Below, one piece after another: positions 24,619-33,863 of a stretch of 58,349 bases of DNA. A program made the position numbers and the translations under genes. The stretch comes from Bacillota bacterium. GTDB taxonomy: Bacteria; Bacillota; Clostridia; Tissierellales; Peptoniphilaceae. The notes under the pieces are model-generated. The model had not been told where the DNA came from and searched no databases. It saw only the letters and a list, made by a program, of their open reading frames with translations. The DNA is taken from NCBI GenBank assembly GCA_023443025.1, contig JAEZWM010000115.1:1-58349 (forward strand). The letters are read 5' to 3'. Position 1 is the stretch's first letter. Each line of letters starts with the position of its first letter.

Positions 24619-26606
24619 TGAACAGAATAGAAGAATTAAAAAATAGAATTAATGAGCTAAACTATCATTATTATACTCTGTCAGAACCTATGGTTTCAGA
24701 TGCTGAATACGACGAATTATACGATGAGTTAGTAAAGCTTGAAAAGGAACGAGGTTACGCAGATCCTGACTCGCCAACTACTAGAGTGGGAGCGGAAATT
24801 CTAGCTGGATTCGAAAGACATAATCATCTAGCTCCATTATATAGTTTGGATAAAGCACAAAGTATTAAAGAAGTAGAGAACTGGATTGTTAGAACAGATA
24901 GATTGATATCGGAGTATAACACAGCAGCAGAAGAGACACTCCCTAGTCCGGAATATGTTTTAGAGTATAAATTCGACGGGCTTACTATAAACCTGACATA
25001 TAATAACGGAGTATTAATCGGAGCGGCAACTAGGGGTAATGGAATCACGGGAGAGGAGATCCTTCCGCAGATAAAAACCATAAAATCAATCCCATTAAGA
25101 ATAAAATATAATGGACTTATCGAAGTACAAGGCGAAGGAGTTATGCCGATTTCAGAGTTCAATAAATACAATGAATCTGCGAAAACACCACTTAAAAACG
25201 CTAGGAATGCTGCAGCCGGGGCACTTAGGAATTTAAATCCAAGTGTAACGGAAAGTAGGAATCTGGACGCCTATTTTTATAATGTAGGATATATAGAAGG
25301 ACATGAATTTTCGTCTCAAGAGGAGATGCTGGACTTTTTAATAGAAAATAGATTTAAAGTTTTTGATTATAGACCACTGTTTAATAATATCGAGGATATC
25401 GAAAATGAAATAAACCTAATCTCAGATATACGCAGGAACATAGATGTGCTGACCGATGGAATGGTAATAAAGATTAACGATATGAGAACCAGAGAAGCTC
25501 TTGGATTTACGAATAGGGCTCCTAGATGGGCTATAGCATATAAGTTTGAAGCTGAAGAATACTCTACCATTCTTGAAAAAGTATTGTGGAATGTAGGAAG
25601 AACGGGAAAGGTTACGCCTTCTGCAGTAGTTGACGCTGTTGACATAGGTGGAGTTACTGTTAGAAGAGCTACACTTAACAATTATGACGACATACAAAGG
25701 AAAAAATTAAAACTTGGAGCAAGAGTACTGATAAGAAGATCCGGAGATGTAATCCCTGAAATTCTAGGAGTGATAGATGATCCTAATTTAGAAACCAAAG
25801 ATATCATTATGCCCGAGCACTGCCCATATTGCCATAGCGAATTAGTGAAATCAGGTGTCCATAGCTTCTGTCCTAACTCAATCTCGTGTAAACCTCAGTT
25901 GGTATCGAGGATTACTCATTTTGCTTCAAGAGATGCTATGGACATTGAAGGACTTAGCGAGAAAACAGTAGAAAAACTAATAGAGGATTTAGATGTGGAC
26001 AGCATCACCGATATCTATGAACTGGATATGGATAAACTGCTTAAACTTGAAGGTTTTAAAGAAAAAAGGGCAAGTAATTTACTAAATGCAATAAATAAAA
26101 GCAAAAAAGTAAAGCTTTCGTCTTTTATCTATGCACTCGGAATACCAAATGTTGGAATAAAAACATCAAACGACTTGGAAGAAACCTTTGGAAGCTTGGA
26201 ATCACTGTCTAATGCGAGTACTGACGAACTTTTAAAAGTGCCGGATGTGGGTGAAATTGTCGCAAAAAGCATAGTCGAGTTCTTTAATGATGATGAAATC
26301 AAATCGGCACTGGAAGATCTAATAGAACACGGCATAGAGTTCGAAAAACCGGTTCGAAAAAAATCGACCGGAGTGACCGACTTAAGATTTGTTATTACCG
26401 GTAGTTTTGAAAATTATAAAAGAAAAGATCTACAGGAACTACTGACAGAAGCAGGTGCCAAGGTTAGTTCATCAGTTTCAAAAAACACCGACTATGTATT
26501 GGTAGGAACTGATCCGGGAAGCAAACTGACACAAGCCGAGAGTCTAGGGATTTCTATTATTAGAGAGTCTAAACTTGAAGAATTTATAAAAAACATGATA
26601 AAATAA
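24618..26606 (+). CDS. ligA: NAD-dependent DNA ligase
   Basis: LigA seals nicks during replication and repair using NAD. From the ATG at 24618, which overlaps the pcrA stop and has AAAGGA before it, the protein has 662 residues. The N-terminal Ia domain has YHYYTLSEPMVSDAEYD; the adenylated Lys118 is in EYKFDGL. A four-cysteine zinc finger (CPYC, then CPNSISC) is near residues 400-425, followed by helix-hairpin-helix repeats (LEGFKEKRASNLL, VPDVGEIVAKSI) and a C-terminal BRCT domain (FVITGSFENYKRKDL). All expected domains are present. Confidence 0.97.
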   Translation: MNRIEELKNRINELNYHYYTLSEPMVSDAEYDELYDELVKLEKERGYADPDSPTTRVGAEILAGFERHNHLAPLYSLDKAQSIKEVENWIVRTDRLISEYNTAAEETLPSPEYVLEYKFDGLTINLTYNNGVLIGAATRGNGITGEEILPQIKTIKSIPLRIKYNGLIEVQGEGVMPISEFNKYNESAKTPLKNARNAAAGALRNLNPSVTESRNLDAYFYNVGYIEGHEFSSQEEMLDFLIENRFKVFDYRPLFNNIEDIENEINLISDIRRNIDVLTDGMVIKINDMRTREALGFTNRAPRWAIAYKFEAEEYSTILEKVLWNVGRTGKVTPSAVVDAVDIGGVTVRRATLNNYDDIQRKKLKLGARVLIRRSGDVIPEILGVIDDPNLETKDIIMPEHCPYCHSELVKSGVHSFCPNSISCKPQLVSRITHFASRDAMDIEGLSEKTVEKLIEDLDVDSITDIYELDMDKLLKLEGFKEKRASNLLNAINKSKKVKLSSFIYALGIPNVGIKTSNDLEETFGSLESLSNASTDELLKVPDVGEIVAKSIVEFFNDDEIKSALEDLIEHGIEFEKPVRKKSTGVTDLRFVITGSFENYKRKDLQELLTEAGAKVSSSVSKNTDYVLVGTDPGSKLTQAESLGISIIRESKLEEFIKNMIK

Positions 26607-26647
26607 ATAGATGTAGTAAATTTTGTACATGCCAAAGGAGCGATGAC

Positions 26648-26932
26648 ATGATAAGTAAAGAAGAGGTCATTAGGATCTACAGTGATGCTAAGATAAGCTT
26701 GGATAAGAATAGTTTAGATGAATTGACAGAAAAATTTTCAGACCTAATTGAGTTTAATAGCATACTTCTAGAAGCTGACTTAAGTGATGTGGAAGAGATG
26801 AAATATAATACAGAAAACAAAGCATATCTAAGAGAAGATACAGCTATTGAAGGACTTGACAGGGATACAGCTCTTTCATATGCCAACGATCGAGAGTATG
26901 GATATTTCAGACTCCAAAGGGTTTTGGATTAG
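26648..26932 (+). CDS. gatC: Asp-tRNA(Asn)/Glu-tRNA(Gln) amidotransferase subunit C
   Basis: GatC is the small belt-like subunit that stabilises GatA in the GatCAB complex. The 94-residue length fits. The N-terminal helix pattern ISKEEVIRIYSDAKISL and the C-terminal LREDTAIEGLDRDTALSYA match the family. It starts behind AAGGAG, 41 bases after ligA, and leads gatA by 8 bases. Assignment rests on order as well as sequence because GatC is poorly conserved. Confidence 0.92.
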   Translation: MISKEEVIRIYSDAKISLDKNSLDELTEKFSDLIEFNSILLEADLSDVEEMKYNTENKAYLREDTAIEGLDRDTALSYANDREYGYFRLQRVLD

Positions 26933-26940
26933 GAGGAAAT

Positions 26941-28341
26941 ATGGATATTAAAAAAATTATTGATAGCTATAAGAACGGAGAGATTTCCGTATATAACTAT
27001 ACAAGTGAACTCCTTAATAAAATAAAAGAAGATCGTACAAATTCATTTATAAGTATAAACGAAAGAGCCTTGGATAGAGCAACTAAACTAGATGAAAAGC
27101 TCAAAAGTGGTGAAGAAATAGGAGCTCTTTTTGGCGTGCCGGTAAGTCTTAAGGACAATATAATGACCAAGGACTTAAAAACAACTTGTGCATCAAAAAT
27201 GCTTGAAAATTACACCCCTCCTTATGATGCGACGCTGGTTCAAAAATTACTGGAAGAAGATGCAATCATAATAGGTAAGACAAATATGGACGAATTTGCA
27301 ATGGGAGGAACTTCTGAGACTTCGTACTTTGGACCGGTAAAAAACCCTATTGACAATACACTTGTACCGGGAGGATCGTCATCAGGAGCGGCTGCCGGTC
27401 AAGCAGCAGGATACTCAGTAGTTGCAATAGGTACGGACACCGGCGGTTCAGTTAGACAACCAGCAAGTTACTGTTCGATACTTGGTTACTTACCAAGTTA
27501 TGGTTCTATTTCCAGATACGGAGTTGCTTCGCTTGCAAATTCACTGGATCATGTCGGTATATTTGCAAATAGTATAGATGATATTATTATTACCCTTAAC
27601 GCTATAGGGGGTAATGATTCGAAAGATGCTACCAGTGTAAAACCTGAATCGTTGAATTTAAAACTAAATGAAATGAAAGATTTAACCGGAATAAAAGTCG
27701 GTTATATTTGTGAATTTGAAGGTCTGGAGTTAGATGAAAGTGTAAAAGAAGACTATAATAGAGCCATCAATACTCTGATTAAGCTAGGAGCTGAACTGGT
27801 AGAAGTCAAAATAGAAAATCAAAAATTCCTTTCACCGACTTATTCAGTTATAAATACAGCAGAAGCCAGCAGTAATCTTTCCAGATATGATGGGATCAGA
27901 TACGGATATCTTGCAGATGACTACGAAGGTTTAGATGAACTTTACGAAAAAACCAGAAGTGAAGGTTTTGGTGAAGAGGTACAAAGAAGAATTGCGATTG
28001 GTATGTACTATCTTGGATCGGACTTCGATAGAGATGTATATAATAGAGCTCTAAAAGTAAGGACTCTTGTACGTCGTGAGGTTGAGTCTATATTCAGTGA
28101 TTTCGACATTTTACTAACACCTTCCGCAATTACTCTTCCACCGGTACTTGGTGAGGGTAACGATTCGGTCAAAGCTTTTAACTCAGGAGATTTCCACGTA
28201 CTGGCAAATCTTACAGGAAGATGTGCTATATCAATTCCGATGAGCGATGGACTAGGTGGATCTATACAGTTAATGGCGGATAGATTTGAAGATGAAAAAC
28301 TATTAAATATAGCTAATAGATTTTTTAAGGAGGTTAAATGA
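26941..28341 (+). CDS. gatA: Asp-tRNA(Asn)/Glu-tRNA(Gln) amidotransferase subunit A
   Basis: GatA is the amidase subunit that releases ammonia from glutamine (or asparagine) for GatB. It has 466 residues. The amidase-signature catalytic core is visible: Lys in VSLKDNIMTKD, PGGSSSGAAAGQAAG with the cis-Ser, and GTDTGGSVRQPASYC with the nucleophilic Ser. Its presence means the organism makes Gln-tRNA and/or Asn-tRNA by transamidation. It overlaps gatB by 4 bases behind AAGGAGG. Confidence 0.97.
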   Translation: MDIKKIIDSYKNGEISVYNYTSELLNKIKEDRTNSFISINERALDRATKLDEKLKSGEEIGALFGVPVSLKDNIMTKDLKTTCASKMLENYTPPYDATLVQKLLEEDAIIIGKTNMDEFAMGGTSETSYFGPVKNPIDNTLVPGGSSSGAAAGQAAGYSVVAIGTDTGGSVRQPASYCSILGYLPSYGSISRYGVASLANSLDHVGIFANSIDDIIITLNAIGGNDSKDATSVKPESLNLKLNEMKDLTGIKVGYICEFEGLELDESVKEDYNRAINTLIKLGAELVEVKIENQKFLSPTYSVINTAEASSNLSRYDGIRYGYLADDYEGLDELYEKTRSEGFGEEVQRRIAIGMYYLGSDFDRDVYNRALKVRTLVRREVESIFSDFDILLTPSAITLPPVLGEGNDSVKAFNSGDFHVLANLTGRCAISIPMSDGLGGSIQLMADRFEDEKLLNIANRFFKEVK

Positions 28342-29768
28342 TGAGTATAAAAACATTAATAGGTCTTGAAATACATGTTGAACTCTCTACGGAAACAAAG
28401 ATGTTTTGCGGTTGTAAAAATGTCTTTGGTGCACCTCCAAACACAAATGTATGCGAGATATGCCTAGGTCATCCGGGAACCATGCCTCAGCTCAACAAAC
28501 GTGCAGTTGAGTATGCTGTCAAAGCGGGGCTTGCATTAAACTGCGAAATAAATTTAAAATCTAAAATGGATAGAAAAAAATACTTTTATTCGGATTTAGT
28601 TAAGGGATATCAAATATCTCAAGATGAAACTCCACTTTGTCACCATGGATTTATAGAAATAAATACAGGTGAATATAAAAAGAGAATCGGGATACAAAGA
28701 GTACACATTGAAGAAGATACGGGAAAATCAGTTCATACTGAAAGCGGATACACTCTTATGGACTACGACAGATCCGGTGTACCATTAATTGAGATCGTAA
28801 CTTATCCGGATATTCAAACAGCCGAAGAAGCATACCTGTTTTTAAACTCTTTGAGAGAAACTTTAAAATATATTGGTGTTTCAGATGTAAAGATGGAAGA
28901 AGGCTCGCTTAGATGCGATGTAAACATAAACATTGTAGATGAAGAAGAAGGACAAAAAACAGGAATTGCCGAAATTAAAAACATGAACTCCTTTAGAGCT
29001 GTGGTAAAGGCAATAGAATATGAAGAGAAAAGACAATTAGAACTGTTAAAAATTGGAGAAGTCGAGCAAAAACAAACTAGGAGATGGGATGATCTTAAAG
29101 GTGAGACCCAAATAATGAGATTTAAGGAAGAAAGTGCAGACTACAGATACTCAGTGGAAGCCGATATTCCTGAACTGGTTCTTGATGAAGAGTTTGTTCA
29201 AAAGATTGCCGAGTCACTACCGGAACTACCACATGAAAAAGCTCTCAGATTTATGAAAGAATACAAGTTATCCGAGTATGATTCGGATATACTTTCTAGA
29301 AATAGTACAATTTCAGACTTTTTTGAATCAGTTGTAAAACTTACCAGTGACGCCAAAGCAACCGGAAACTGGATCATTTCTGATGTTTTAAGGCTTATAA
29401 ACGAAAATGAAATAGAGCCTGCGGAGATGACTCTTAGCGCAGAAAATTTAGCAGCTATTATAAAATATGTGTTAGAATCTAAAATCAATACAAATACAGG
29501 CAAGAAACTATTAAGAGAAGTATTTAACTCCGGAGAAAATGCTGAAAAACTTATCAAAGAAAGAGGATTAATTCAAATATCCGATGAATCGCATTTAGAA
29601 GCGATCGTAGAAGAAGTTCTAGTTGCAAATCAACAATCCGTCGAGGACTATAGAGCAGGTAAAGACAGAGCTCTTGGGTACTTGGTTGGACAATGTATGA
29701 AAGCCAGCAAGGGCAAAGGAAATCCTCAAATGTTTAATAAACTTCTTCTAGAAAGATTGGAAGCTTAG
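28338..29768 (+). CDS. gatB: Asp-tRNA(Asn)/Glu-tRNA(Gln) amidotransferase subunit B
   Basis: GatB activates Glu-tRNA(Gln) or Asp-tRNA(Asn) with ATP and transfers ammonia to it. It has 476 residues. The N-terminal LIGLEIHVELSTETKMFC, the zinc-type cysteines in CGCKN and CEICLGHPG, and GVPLIEIVTYPD are diagnostic. The C-terminal YqeY-like tail (QCMKASKGKGNPQMFNKLL) binds tRNA. Two adjacent ATGs (28338 and 28341) can both serve the same ribosome site. The gatCAB set is complete. Confidence 0.97.
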   Translation: MMSIKTLIGLEIHVELSTETKMFCGCKNVFGAPPNTNVCEICLGHPGTMPQLNKRAVEYAVKAGLALNCEINLKSKMDRKKYFYSDLVKGYQISQDETPLCHHGFIEINTGEYKKRIGIQRVHIEEDTGKSVHTESGYTLMDYDRSGVPLIEIVTYPDIQTAEEAYLFLNSLRETLKYIGVSDVKMEEGSLRCDVNINIVDEEEGQKTGIAEIKNMNSFRAVVKAIEYEEKRQLELLKIGEVEQKQTRRWDDLKGETQIMRFKEESADYRYSVEADIPELVLDEEFVQKIAESLPELPHEKALRFMKEYKLSEYDSDILSRNSTISDFFESVVKLTSDAKATGNWIISDVLRLINENEIEPAEMTLSAENLAAIIKYVLESKINTNTGKKLLREVFNSGENAEKLIKERGLIQISDESHLEAIVEEVLVANQQSVEDYRAGKDRALGYLVGQCMKASKGKGNPQMFNKLLLERLEA

Positions 29769-29769
29769 T

Positions 29770-30291
29770 ATGGAAATGATTATAGAACTGTTATTGATTT
29801 TGGTAGTTAGGATAATTAGCTCTATGATAGTTTCTTTTAGAACAATTTATTCATTGCAAGGAAGAAAAGGACTTTCTTCCTTCTTTGGTTTTTTTGAAGC
29901 TAGTTTATTCGCACTTATAGTAATCAGAATAATGAATAGAGTTGATAACCCTTGGATTCTACTGGTCTATGGTATTGGTTACGGATCAGGAACAGTGCTG
30001 GCTGTAGCTCTAGAACAAAAAATTGGACTGGGTAATCTTGTAGCAACCGTAATACTTCCGGGGATTGATAATGATGGATTGATAAATAGGATAAGAGATG
30101 TAGACCTAGGAGTTACCCTACTTCAAGGCGATGGCAAAAACGGTCCAAGAGATGTATTGATTGTATCGCTTCACAGAAAAGATTTGGATAAATTTAGAAG
30201 TGTTGTACTAAATTATTCTGAAAATGCTTTTGTATCTGTTTCACCTGTGAATGCTCTTGGTGGTTATATAAAAAGGTTAAGAACTCATTAA
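29770..30291 (+). CDS. UPF0316 membrane protein (DUF5698 plus DUF2179), first copy
   Basis: This 173-residue protein has three hydrophobic helices in its first 95 residues (RTIYSLQGRKGLSSFFGFFE is the conserved loop) and a small cytoplasmic DUF2179 domain at the end (VTLLQGDGKNGPRDVLIV, then a beta strand). It starts 2 bases after gatB, though no strong ribosome site is visible, so coupling is likely. No function is established. A second copy follows immediately. The two share the order RTI-x4-QGRK and the EQK/EEK-I/L-GLG pattern. Confidence 0.85.
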   Translation: MEMIIELLLILVVRIISSMIVSFRTIYSLQGRKGLSSFFGFFEASLFALIVIRIMNRVDNPWILLVYGIGYGSGTVLAVALEQKIGLGNLVATVILPGIDNDGLINRIRDVDLGVTLLQGDGKNGPRDVLIVSLHRKDLDKFRSVVLNYSENAFVSVSPVNALGGYIKRLRTH

Positions 30292-30320
30292 CGAGGCCTG
30301 AGTTTAAATAAGGAGAAGAG

Positions 30321-30845
30321 ATGCCTAATATTGTAATTTATTTTTTAATATTTTTTGCTAGAATCCTTGATGTCGGATTAACGACAATACGTACGATTTT
30401 TATGATACAAGGAAGAAAAGCAATTGTAATGATAATCGGTTTTTTTGAAGCAATAGTTTATGTAGTGGTCTTGGGGAAAATAGTTTCTGACCTAGACGAT
30501 CCTATGAAGATAGTTTTCTACGGACTTGGATTTGCTGCCGGTAACTTTGTAGGACTGATTATAGAAGAGAAATTAGCACTGGGTGAACTTGCCGTAAATG
30601 TTATTCTTAAAGATTCAGACAACGACAAATTAATTAAAGAGATTCGTGATAATGGATTTGGGGTAACGGTTATTGAAGGTCAAGGTAAAACCATGATGAG
30701 GGACTATTTAATTATAATCATAAAGAGAAAAGACTTTAAAAGACTCAAAAACATTGTAGCAAGATATGACAACAAAGCCTTTATTATGACTTCTTCAGTC
30801 GATCCAATTACCGGCGGATATTTTAGAGGAGCTAAAAGAGCATGA
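30321..30845 (+). CDS. UPF0316 membrane protein (DUF5698 plus DUF2179), second copy
   Basis: A 174-residue paralog of the preceding gene with the same layout: three membrane helices, loop RTIFMIQGRKAIVMIIGFFE, and a C-terminal DUF2179 domain (VTVIEGQGKTMMRDYLIII). The two copies align from end to end but have diverged well, so the duplication is old. AAGGAGAAG precedes the ATG. It overlaps rdgB by 4 bases. The pair could form a heterodimer, which is inference only. Confidence 0.85.
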   Translation: MPNIVIYFLIFFARILDVGLTTIRTIFMIQGRKAIVMIIGFFEAIVYVVVLGKIVSDLDDPMKIVFYGLGFAAGNFVGLIIEEKLALGELAVNVILKDSDNDKLIKEIRDNGFGVTVIEGQGKTMMRDYLIIIIKRKDFKRLKNIVARYDNKAFIMTSSVDPITGGYFRGAKRA

Positions 30846-31453
30846 AGAAATTAATAATTTCAACAGGTAATATTGACAAGGTCAGTGAAATAAAAGATAT
30901 ACTAAGTGGATTGAAGCTGGAAATCCTATCGAAGGATGAAGCAGGATTGAGTGATCTTGAAGTAATTGAAGATGCAGATACCTTAAGAGGCAATGCTATT
31001 CTTAAGGCTAGAGCTGTCCTTGAGAACTCGGACGCTGACCTTGTATTAGCTGATGATACAGGACTTTATGTAGATTATTTAAACGGTATGCCTGGTGTTC
31101 ATACGGCAAGATATGCAGGAGAAGACGCTGATTATTCTGACAATAGAAAAAAACTACTCAGTGAACTTCAAGGAGTACCTGAAACCGAAAGAGGAGCAAA
31201 GTTTATCACATCCATTGTGATTTTGTCCAAGGATAAAGAATATGATGCCATAGGAGTATGTGAAGGTAGTATTACTATTAATGAAATAGGTGAATTGGGA
31301 TTTGGTTATGATCCGATATTTATTCCAAAAGGCTATGACAAAACTTTTGCGGAATTACCTTCTGAGATTAAAAATAAGATAAGCCATAGAGCTCTTGCAC
31401 TTAATCAACTTAGGGAGCTTTTAGAGAATATTGGAGTTGAAAAAAATGAGTAA
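30842..31453 (+). CDS. rdgB: XTP/dITP pyrophosphatase (RdgB/HAM1)
   Basis: This enzyme removes damaged purine nucleotides (dITP, XTP) before they enter DNA or RNA. It has 203 residues. The N-terminal STGNIDKVSEI, the core DDTGLYVDYLNGMPGVHTAR and the C-terminal GELGFGYDPIFIP...KNKISHRALAL are the conserved blocks, with the metal-binding Asp in ADDTGL. It overlaps the UPF0316 gene by 4 bases and the next gene by 8, so it is translated within an operon. Confidence 0.95.
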   Translation: MKKLIISTGNIDKVSEIKDILSGLKLEILSKDEAGLSDLEVIEDADTLRGNAILKARAVLENSDADLVLADDTGLYVDYLNGMPGVHTARYAGEDADYSDNRKKLLSELQGVPETERGAKFITSIVILSKDKEYDAIGVCEGSITINEIGELGFGYDPIFIPKGYDKTFAELPSEIKNKISHRALALNQLRELLENIGVEKNE

Positions 31454-31928
31454 GATACTTGTGGTTAGTGACACTCATGGGCATTACTCAAATGTAGTGG
31501 GATTAGTCACAAATCTTATGAATATCGACTATATTATACATCTTGGAGACTATGCTGAAGATGCGGAGTATATTCAAGATTTAACAGGAATAAGAACCAT
31601 TGGTATACTTGGTAACAATGATTTTTCGTATATTGGCAGACTGCCTGAACAGCGTGTGATAGTGGAATCAGGAATAAGAATATTAGCTGTTCATGGACAC
31701 AGGGAAGCAGTTGGTTATGACCTAAGCAGGTTAAATAGGCTTGCAGCAAATGAAAGTGCAGACATAGCTCTTTTTGGCCATACTCATGCATATGAAGATG
31801 TTACTAAAGATGGGATTAGGTTTTTAAATCCTGGAAGTCCTTCACTACCAAGAGGAAGAGAAAGAGTAAAGTCAGTAGCCCTAATAACGATTGATAAGGG
31901 CTACAAAATTGAAAAAATAGCATTATAA
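31446..31928 (+). CDS. YfcE/MJ0936-family metallophosphoesterase
   Basis: A 160-residue calcineurin-like phosphodiesterase from the ATG at 31446; GGAG lies 9 bases before it, and a TTG at 31431 is less likely. All metal-ligand motifs are seen: DTHGHY at the N-terminus, HLGDYAED, LGNNDFSY, VHGHR and FGHTHAYE, then NPGSPSLPRG. Relatives hydrolyse phosphodiesters of low molecular weight; the true substrate is unknown. rdgB-yfcE order is common in Firmicutes. It ends at a terminator. Confidence 0.92.
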   Translation: MSKILVVSDTHGHYSNVVGLVTNLMNIDYIIHLGDYAEDAEYIQDLTGIRTIGILGNNDFSYIGRLPEQRVIVESGIRILAVHGHREAVGYDLSRLNRLAANESADIALFGHTHAYEDVTKDGIRFLNPGSPSLPRGRERVKSVALITIDKGYKIEKIAL

Positions 31929-31955
31929 AAGGAGATCCCACAGGTCTCCTTTTAT
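31927..31955 (+). terminator. terminator after the phosphoesterase gene
   Basis: The stem AAAAGGAGA/TCTCCTTTT (9 base pairs, extended by two inner pairs) with a CCACA loop starts at the stop codon and continues into TTTTAT. It also lies at the 3' end of the convergent traX-like gene. Confidence 0.8.
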
Positions 31956-32875
31956 ATTGGTTTAAATATGATGAAAAGACTTAATATTAAAAGATGTAGA
32001 GGGTAGAATACATATGAGAAGTATTGAAACCATTTTTGTGAATAACCTTTCTTACCATTATAAAGATAGATGATTAAAACAGATATCATCGAAGATATAA
32101 AAAAGTAATTATATGGTGCCGGTGCACTCCCGTAGGTTATAAAATTCCATATTCCCATAATAACAAGTTGATAAGTCTTTTTTTCTTTAGCAGCATATAG
32201 TGCAAGTACCAGAAAAAGCCCTATATATGAGTAATCTGAATTCCCACAGAAGAAGTATACAATAGAAATAATTGAAATTACTCGCAAAGCTCTGGTAATA
32301 GTACTTTGTTCAGTGGAACTATCTCTAAATAATTCGATTTCGTACATCACATAAGCTGCAGTACCTAGAGTATAAAAAATGCTTAGAGAAGAACTATCAG
32401 CGTAAACGAGGTTCGATTCCGTAGAAATATTTAAAACAGCAAATCCTGAAGCTACTACAAGAGCAGTCGTGGTTCTTAGATCATTTTTTCCATATAAAAG
32501 GAATCTCGATGCTAAAAATACCGCACCTAACATCAATTGCATGCCGGGAGCAGTCGATATAACGAGGGAAGTAAAATCACTTAAAGAGTTGAAGCTAGTT
32601 ACATAATTTGAATTACTCGAAAGTATCGAAAAAGGAATTTGTGAAATACTCATAAATAGCACCAGTCTATAGACATATTCACTCTTATTTTTAGTATACT
32701 TCCATCCATTGACTATATTATATGCATATATCGGAAGAGCGATTCTTCCTATGGTTCTTAAAATAGCGGTATTTTCATAAGAAATCAAAGAAAGTCCGTC
32801 ATTTCCAAAAGCAACTCCAATATGATCTATAAGCATGGTAACCATAGCGATAATCTTAACCAATGCAAAACTCAT
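31952..32875 (-). CDS. TraX-family membrane protein
   Basis: A 307-residue integral membrane protein of the TraX/acyltransferase-3-like family. The start is the ATG at 32875, behind AGGAGAG; the frame extends upstream into larB but that part is not coding. The N-terminus ALVKIIAMVTMLIDHIGV holds the conserved Asp-His. RTIGRIALPIYAYNIVNG follows, then about nine helices, and the end reads FYPLHLLILSLF, where the His is conserved. The founding TraX acetylates F pilin, but most chromosomal homologs in Firmicutes have no conjugation genes nearby, as here. They may acylate a surface polymer. Function unproven. Confidence 0.85.
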   Translation of the reverse strand: MSFALVKIIAMVTMLIDHIGVAFGNDGLSLISYENTAILRTIGRIALPIYAYNIVNGWKYTKNKSEYVYRLVLFMSISQIPFSILSSNSNYVTSFNSLSDFTSLVISTAPGMQLMLGAVFLASRFLLYGKNDLRTTTALVVASGFAVLNISTESNLVYADSSSLSIFYTLGTAAYVMYEIELFRDSSTEQSTITRALRVISIISIVYFFCGNSDYSYIGLFLVLALYAAKEKKTYQLVIMGIWNFITYGSAPAPYNYFFISSMISVLIIYLYNGKKGYSQKWFQYFSYVFYPLHLLILSLFIIFKPI

Positions 32876-32987
32876 AAGCTCTCCTTTCTTATTGTAAATA
32901 ATCTGTAAAATGATAGAATAATTATATAATATTAGGCATTTATAGTCTATAATAGAAAATAGTAATAAACATAGTAAAGGACAAGAT

Positions 32988-33743
32988 ATGGACGAAAATA
33001 AGATTAGAACAATGCTGGAAAGAATAAAAGACGGAGATGTATCCATTGATCAAGCTATGGATTCATTAAAGACTCTGCCATTTGACGATATAGGATATGC
33101 AAAAGTTGATAACCACAGAGCTTTAAGAGTAGGATATCCTGAAGTTATTTTTGCCCAGGGGAAGAGTTATGAACATTTAAGAGGAATAATCTCTAAGATG
33201 AATGAGAGTAAAAACGCTAATATACTAATTACTAGGCTGGAACCAAAAATATATAAAAAGCTTAGTAAGGAGTTTGAAGTTCTTGAATACTCAAAGATAG
33301 CCAGACTTGGAATGATTAGCTTTACTAAGCAGGATAAAGTCGGGAATATACTCGTAGCAACAGGGGGGACATCAGATATACCTGTTGCTGAAGAAGCTGC
33401 ACTAACGGCTGAATTTTTTGGTAACTCAGTGGACAGGTTATACGATGTAGGAGTAGCAGGGATTCATAGACTTCTTTCAAATGTGGAAAGAGTAAATGAT
33501 GCAACTGCAATTATAGCAGTGGCGGGCATGGATGGAGCACTTCCAAGTGTAATTGCAGGCATAGCCTCTGTTCCGGTAATAGCAGTACCTACATCTGTAG
33601 GCTATGGAGCAAGCTTCGGGGGAGTAGCTGCTCTACTAACCATGCTAAATTCCTGTGCAACGGGAGTAAGCGTAGTAAATATTGATAACGGCTATGGTGC
33701 CGGTTATTTAGCTTCGATGATAAATAAGAAAAGTAGTGAGTAG
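32988..33743 (+). CDS. larB: nickel pincer cofactor biosynthesis protein LarB
   Basis: LarB carboxylates the pyridine ring of nicotinic acid adenine dinucleotide and releases AMP, the first step towards the nickel-pincer nucleotide of lactate racemase-type enzymes. It has 251 residues. The C-terminal half resembles PurE-like carboxylases: ILVATGGTSDIPVAEEAA, YDVGVAGIHRLL, AVAGMDGALPSVIAG, and PTSVGYGASFGGVAALLTML. larC follows after 120 bases. No larE or larA is in the window; both must lie elsewhere if the pathway is complete. Confidence 0.95.
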   Translation: MDENKIRTMLERIKDGDVSIDQAMDSLKTLPFDDIGYAKVDNHRALRVGYPEVIFAQGKSYEHLRGIISKMNESKNANILITRLEPKIYKKLSKEFEVLEYSKIARLGMISFTKQDKVGNILVATGGTSDIPVAEEAALTAEFFGNSVDRLYDVGVAGIHRLLSNVERVNDATAIIAVAGMDGALPSVIAGIASVPVIAVPTSVGYGASFGGVAALLTMLNSCATGVSVVNIDNGYGAGYLASMINKKSSE

Positions 33744-33863
33744 TTAGAGATGAGTAAATAGAGAAATGTATGAAAGTGATGCTCTTCCGGTACTATTTAT
33801 ATAAAAACCCGGAAATCGAAGATTTCCTACGATAACCCACAACTCACAACCAAAGGAGAAAAT

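Noticed and set aside
32876..33046. N-terminal extension of the traX-like frame
   Set aside because: It overlaps larB on the other strand, lacks a ribosome site, and the ATG at 32875 starts exactly at the family's conserved N-terminus.
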